A DNA stretch of 64,000 nucleotides. Origin: Pseudoramibacter faecis (GTDB taxonomy: Bacteria; Bacillota; Clostridia; Eubacteriales; Eubacteriaceae). Under the pieces are notes generated by a model. It saw nothing but the letters and a program-made list of their open reading frames with translations. It searched no databases and was not told where the DNA came from. The stretch lies in the NCBI RefSeq assembly GCF_036289405.1, contig NZ_JAYFFI010000004.1, positions 57,737 through 121,736 of the forward strand, written 5' to 3'. How positions within the stretch are numbered: position 1 is the stretch's first letter; the number at the start of each line of letters is the position of its first letter. The translations under genes and the position numbers were made by a program. This document shows positions 63,064-64,000 of this stretch, one piece after another.

Positions 63064-63245
63064 TCAATAGATAATGAAATATCGCCAGATCAGGGTTTTG
63101 AGTTCGTCGATCGTCATCCGCTTCGTGTTGCACCGACCATCGAGGAGTTCCTCCTTCATTCTCGCCCACATCGCCTCACAGCGTGCATTGTCATGACATC
63201 TGCCGCCATCGCTGTTCATGCTCTGTACGATGCCGCAACGGCTCA
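63064..63245 (-). pseudogene. IS3-family OrfB C-terminal remnant
   Basis: The minus strand reads YRAELSRCGIVQSMNSDGG, CHDNARCEAMWARMKEELL and TIDELKTLIWRYFIIY to TGA at 63064, which is the end of an IS3-type integrase-core transposase with the catalytic Glu helix. The first two thirds of OrfB are missing. Confidence 0.8.
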
Positions 63246-63545
63246 GTTCGGCACGATAGATGGCGCTGGTATACTGGCTTCCGCTTTGAGGCGAACGTTC
63301 TCCTTTGCCAAATCACGGTTCTGCCGGCGGAGCTTCTGTACCTCCTCTGTAAGGCTCATAGCCGTCTCAGGGGGGTGTGTACCAAGACCGAGATCCAATC
63401 GTCCCTCGTTGCCCGCCTTGCTCCATTCGCAGGGCGTGTCCACGTTGATGCCGAGCTCCTTGGCCGCTTTGCTGAAGCCGATTTCCCGGCCGAGCTTTAC
63501 AGCCTGGATCTTGAACTCTTTGTCGTAAACTTTTTTCTGTGCCAT
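63243..63545 (-). mobile_element. IS3-family OrfA (transposase helix-turn-helix protein)
   Basis: A 100-residue OrfA. KVYDKEFKIQAVKLGREIG and GFSKAAKELGINVDTPCEWS form the HTH_Tnp_1 domain, and the C-terminal LTEEVQKLRRQNRDLAKENV is the leucine-zipper-like coiled coil. The start at 63545 follows a GGAGATGGAG region. It runs directly into the OrfB remnant, so the element is internally deleted and non-autonomous. A likely left end lies near 63595 (TGACACATC on the minus strand), adjoining the truncated relaxase. Confidence 0.82.
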
Positions 63546-63595
63546 TTTGATCTCCATCTCCTCTTGTTTTCTTATAATTCCGTGTAAGAGATGTG

Positions 63596-64000
63596 TCAAG
63601 TTTTATGATACAACACCAGATCTTCAAAATCCTTTACCTGAGGAATCAGAACTTCAACTGCTTCTTTCAGTTTTCCTTTCCGGCTTGTACCTGTCTTTTC
63701 CGTCTGATACTCAATATAGCTTTTTCCTTTGCGTCCTTTTTCCGGAGTAATGACCGATAAGCCGTTTTCATAGCATAAACAGTCGCTAATATTTCTAATC
63801 CCGTAGTAGCTTCTTTTATTGGAATTATATTTATGATAATCCACGAAATTGACGGCACAAAAAATGATGTGATTATGGACATGCCCTTTATCAATATGAG
63901 TGGTAAGGACATATTCATACTGTCCTTTCGTGACTGCGTCCGCAAGCTGCTTTCCGATCTCATGTGCTTTTTCAAAGCTGACCTCTCCCGGTTCAAAGGA
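63596..64000 (-). CDS. Relaxase/mobilisation nuclease, truncated at the IS junction (5' part outside window)
   Basis: The minus-strand frame enters from the window edge as SFEPGEVSFEKAHEIGKQLA and carries the HUH metal motif HIDKGHVHNHIIF. VDYHKYNSNKRSYYGIRNIS and EKGRKGKSYIEYQ follow, typical of MobA/VirD2-type relaxases of Firmicutes integrative elements. It ends at 63596, next to the IS3 remnant. Such proteins usually continue for a few hundred more residues, so it is truncated, probably by the IS insertion and a following deletion. A relaxase nicks oriT and leads the strand in conjugation; this one is probably inactive or impaired. Confidence 0.8.
   Translation of the reverse strand, partial: SFEPGEVSFEKAHEIGKQLADAVTKGQYEYVLTTHIDKGHVHNHIIFCAVNFVDYHKYNSNKRSYYGIRNISDCLCYENGLSVITPEKGRKGKSYIEYQTEKTGTSRKGKLKEAVEVLIPQVKDFEDLVLYHKT

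Noticed and set aside
1..64000. CRISPR array or cas genes
   Set aside because: No regularly spaced direct repeats or cas-type proteins were seen in the window.

Overview
The window looks like a chromosomal segment from a strictly anaerobic, fairly GC-rich Gram-positive of the class Clostridia. The signs are a T-box in front of ileS, rubrerythrin, ChW repeats in a cell-wall amidase, 2-hydroxyacyl-CoA dehydratase-type iron-sulfur proteins, a carbon monoxide dehydrogenase (cooS) locus, a crotonase/CoA-transferase gene and AGGAGG-type ribosome binding sites almost everywhere. A Eubacteriaceae-like fermenter or acetogen (Eubacterium/Pseudoramibacter-like) would fit, but that is inference and not proven by the sequence.

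Layout. 1-3165: ileS (3' end outside the window) under a T-box leader. 3292-8730: rubrerythrin, a 50-residue membrane protein, a broken cysteine-rich gene, a nitroreductase, two envelope-type proteins and a divergent protein kinase / helix-turn-helix pair. 8770-16841: a galactitol PTS locus (gatA, gatC, gatD, gatB, a PRD regulator, a PfkB kinase and a tagatose/fructose bisphosphate aldolase) with three similar promoter modules. It is flanked by two related CoA-transferase 3' ends, one of them only a remnant. 16854-18953: a crotonase-CoA transferase fusion interrupted by one in-frame TAA. 19277-30310: the most interesting region, a SorC-regulated catabolic cluster with a GlpA-like oxidase, an FAD/NAD oxidoreductase, a DUF1667 protein, two FGGY sugar kinases, a RuBisCO-like protein, a glycerol-1-phosphate-dehydrogenase-like enzyme and a histidine phosphatase. 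30375-31939: a glycine-riboswitch-controlled AGCS symporter interrupted by an in-frame TAG.

32127-38479: an arylsulfotransferase-like protein with a HAD phosphatase, remnants of a mobilisation gene, a DnaA-box cluster, a ROK glucokinase and a short leaderless pyruvate-kinase-like gene overlapping DHFR. 38525-42399: a decayed ABC transporter / CO dehydrogenase locus with many lesions. 42678-47994: tRNA-Val, TetR, an MMPL exporter and a secreted coiled-coil protein. 48105-55000: an aldehyde dehydrogenase, a two-gene hydroxyacyl-CoA dehydratase or double-cubane-type system, a broken xpt gene and an AT-rich orphan gene. 55114-60284: cell-envelope genes (ChW amidase, membrane protein, UppP, surface protein). 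60666-64000: an accessory end with small regulators, a frameshifted DUF3781 gene, a chimeric gene remnant, an IS3-family remnant and a truncated relaxase.

How it works together. The gat genes should convert galactitol to triose phosphates. The SorC cluster should phosphorylate and oxidise an unidentified polyol or sugar and pass it to a RuBisCO-like enzyme. Gene decay is frequent: about a dozen loci carry frameshifts, in-frame stops or truncations. Substitutions at catalytic motifs of the ABC ATPase argue that at least part of this is real decay rather than sequencing error.
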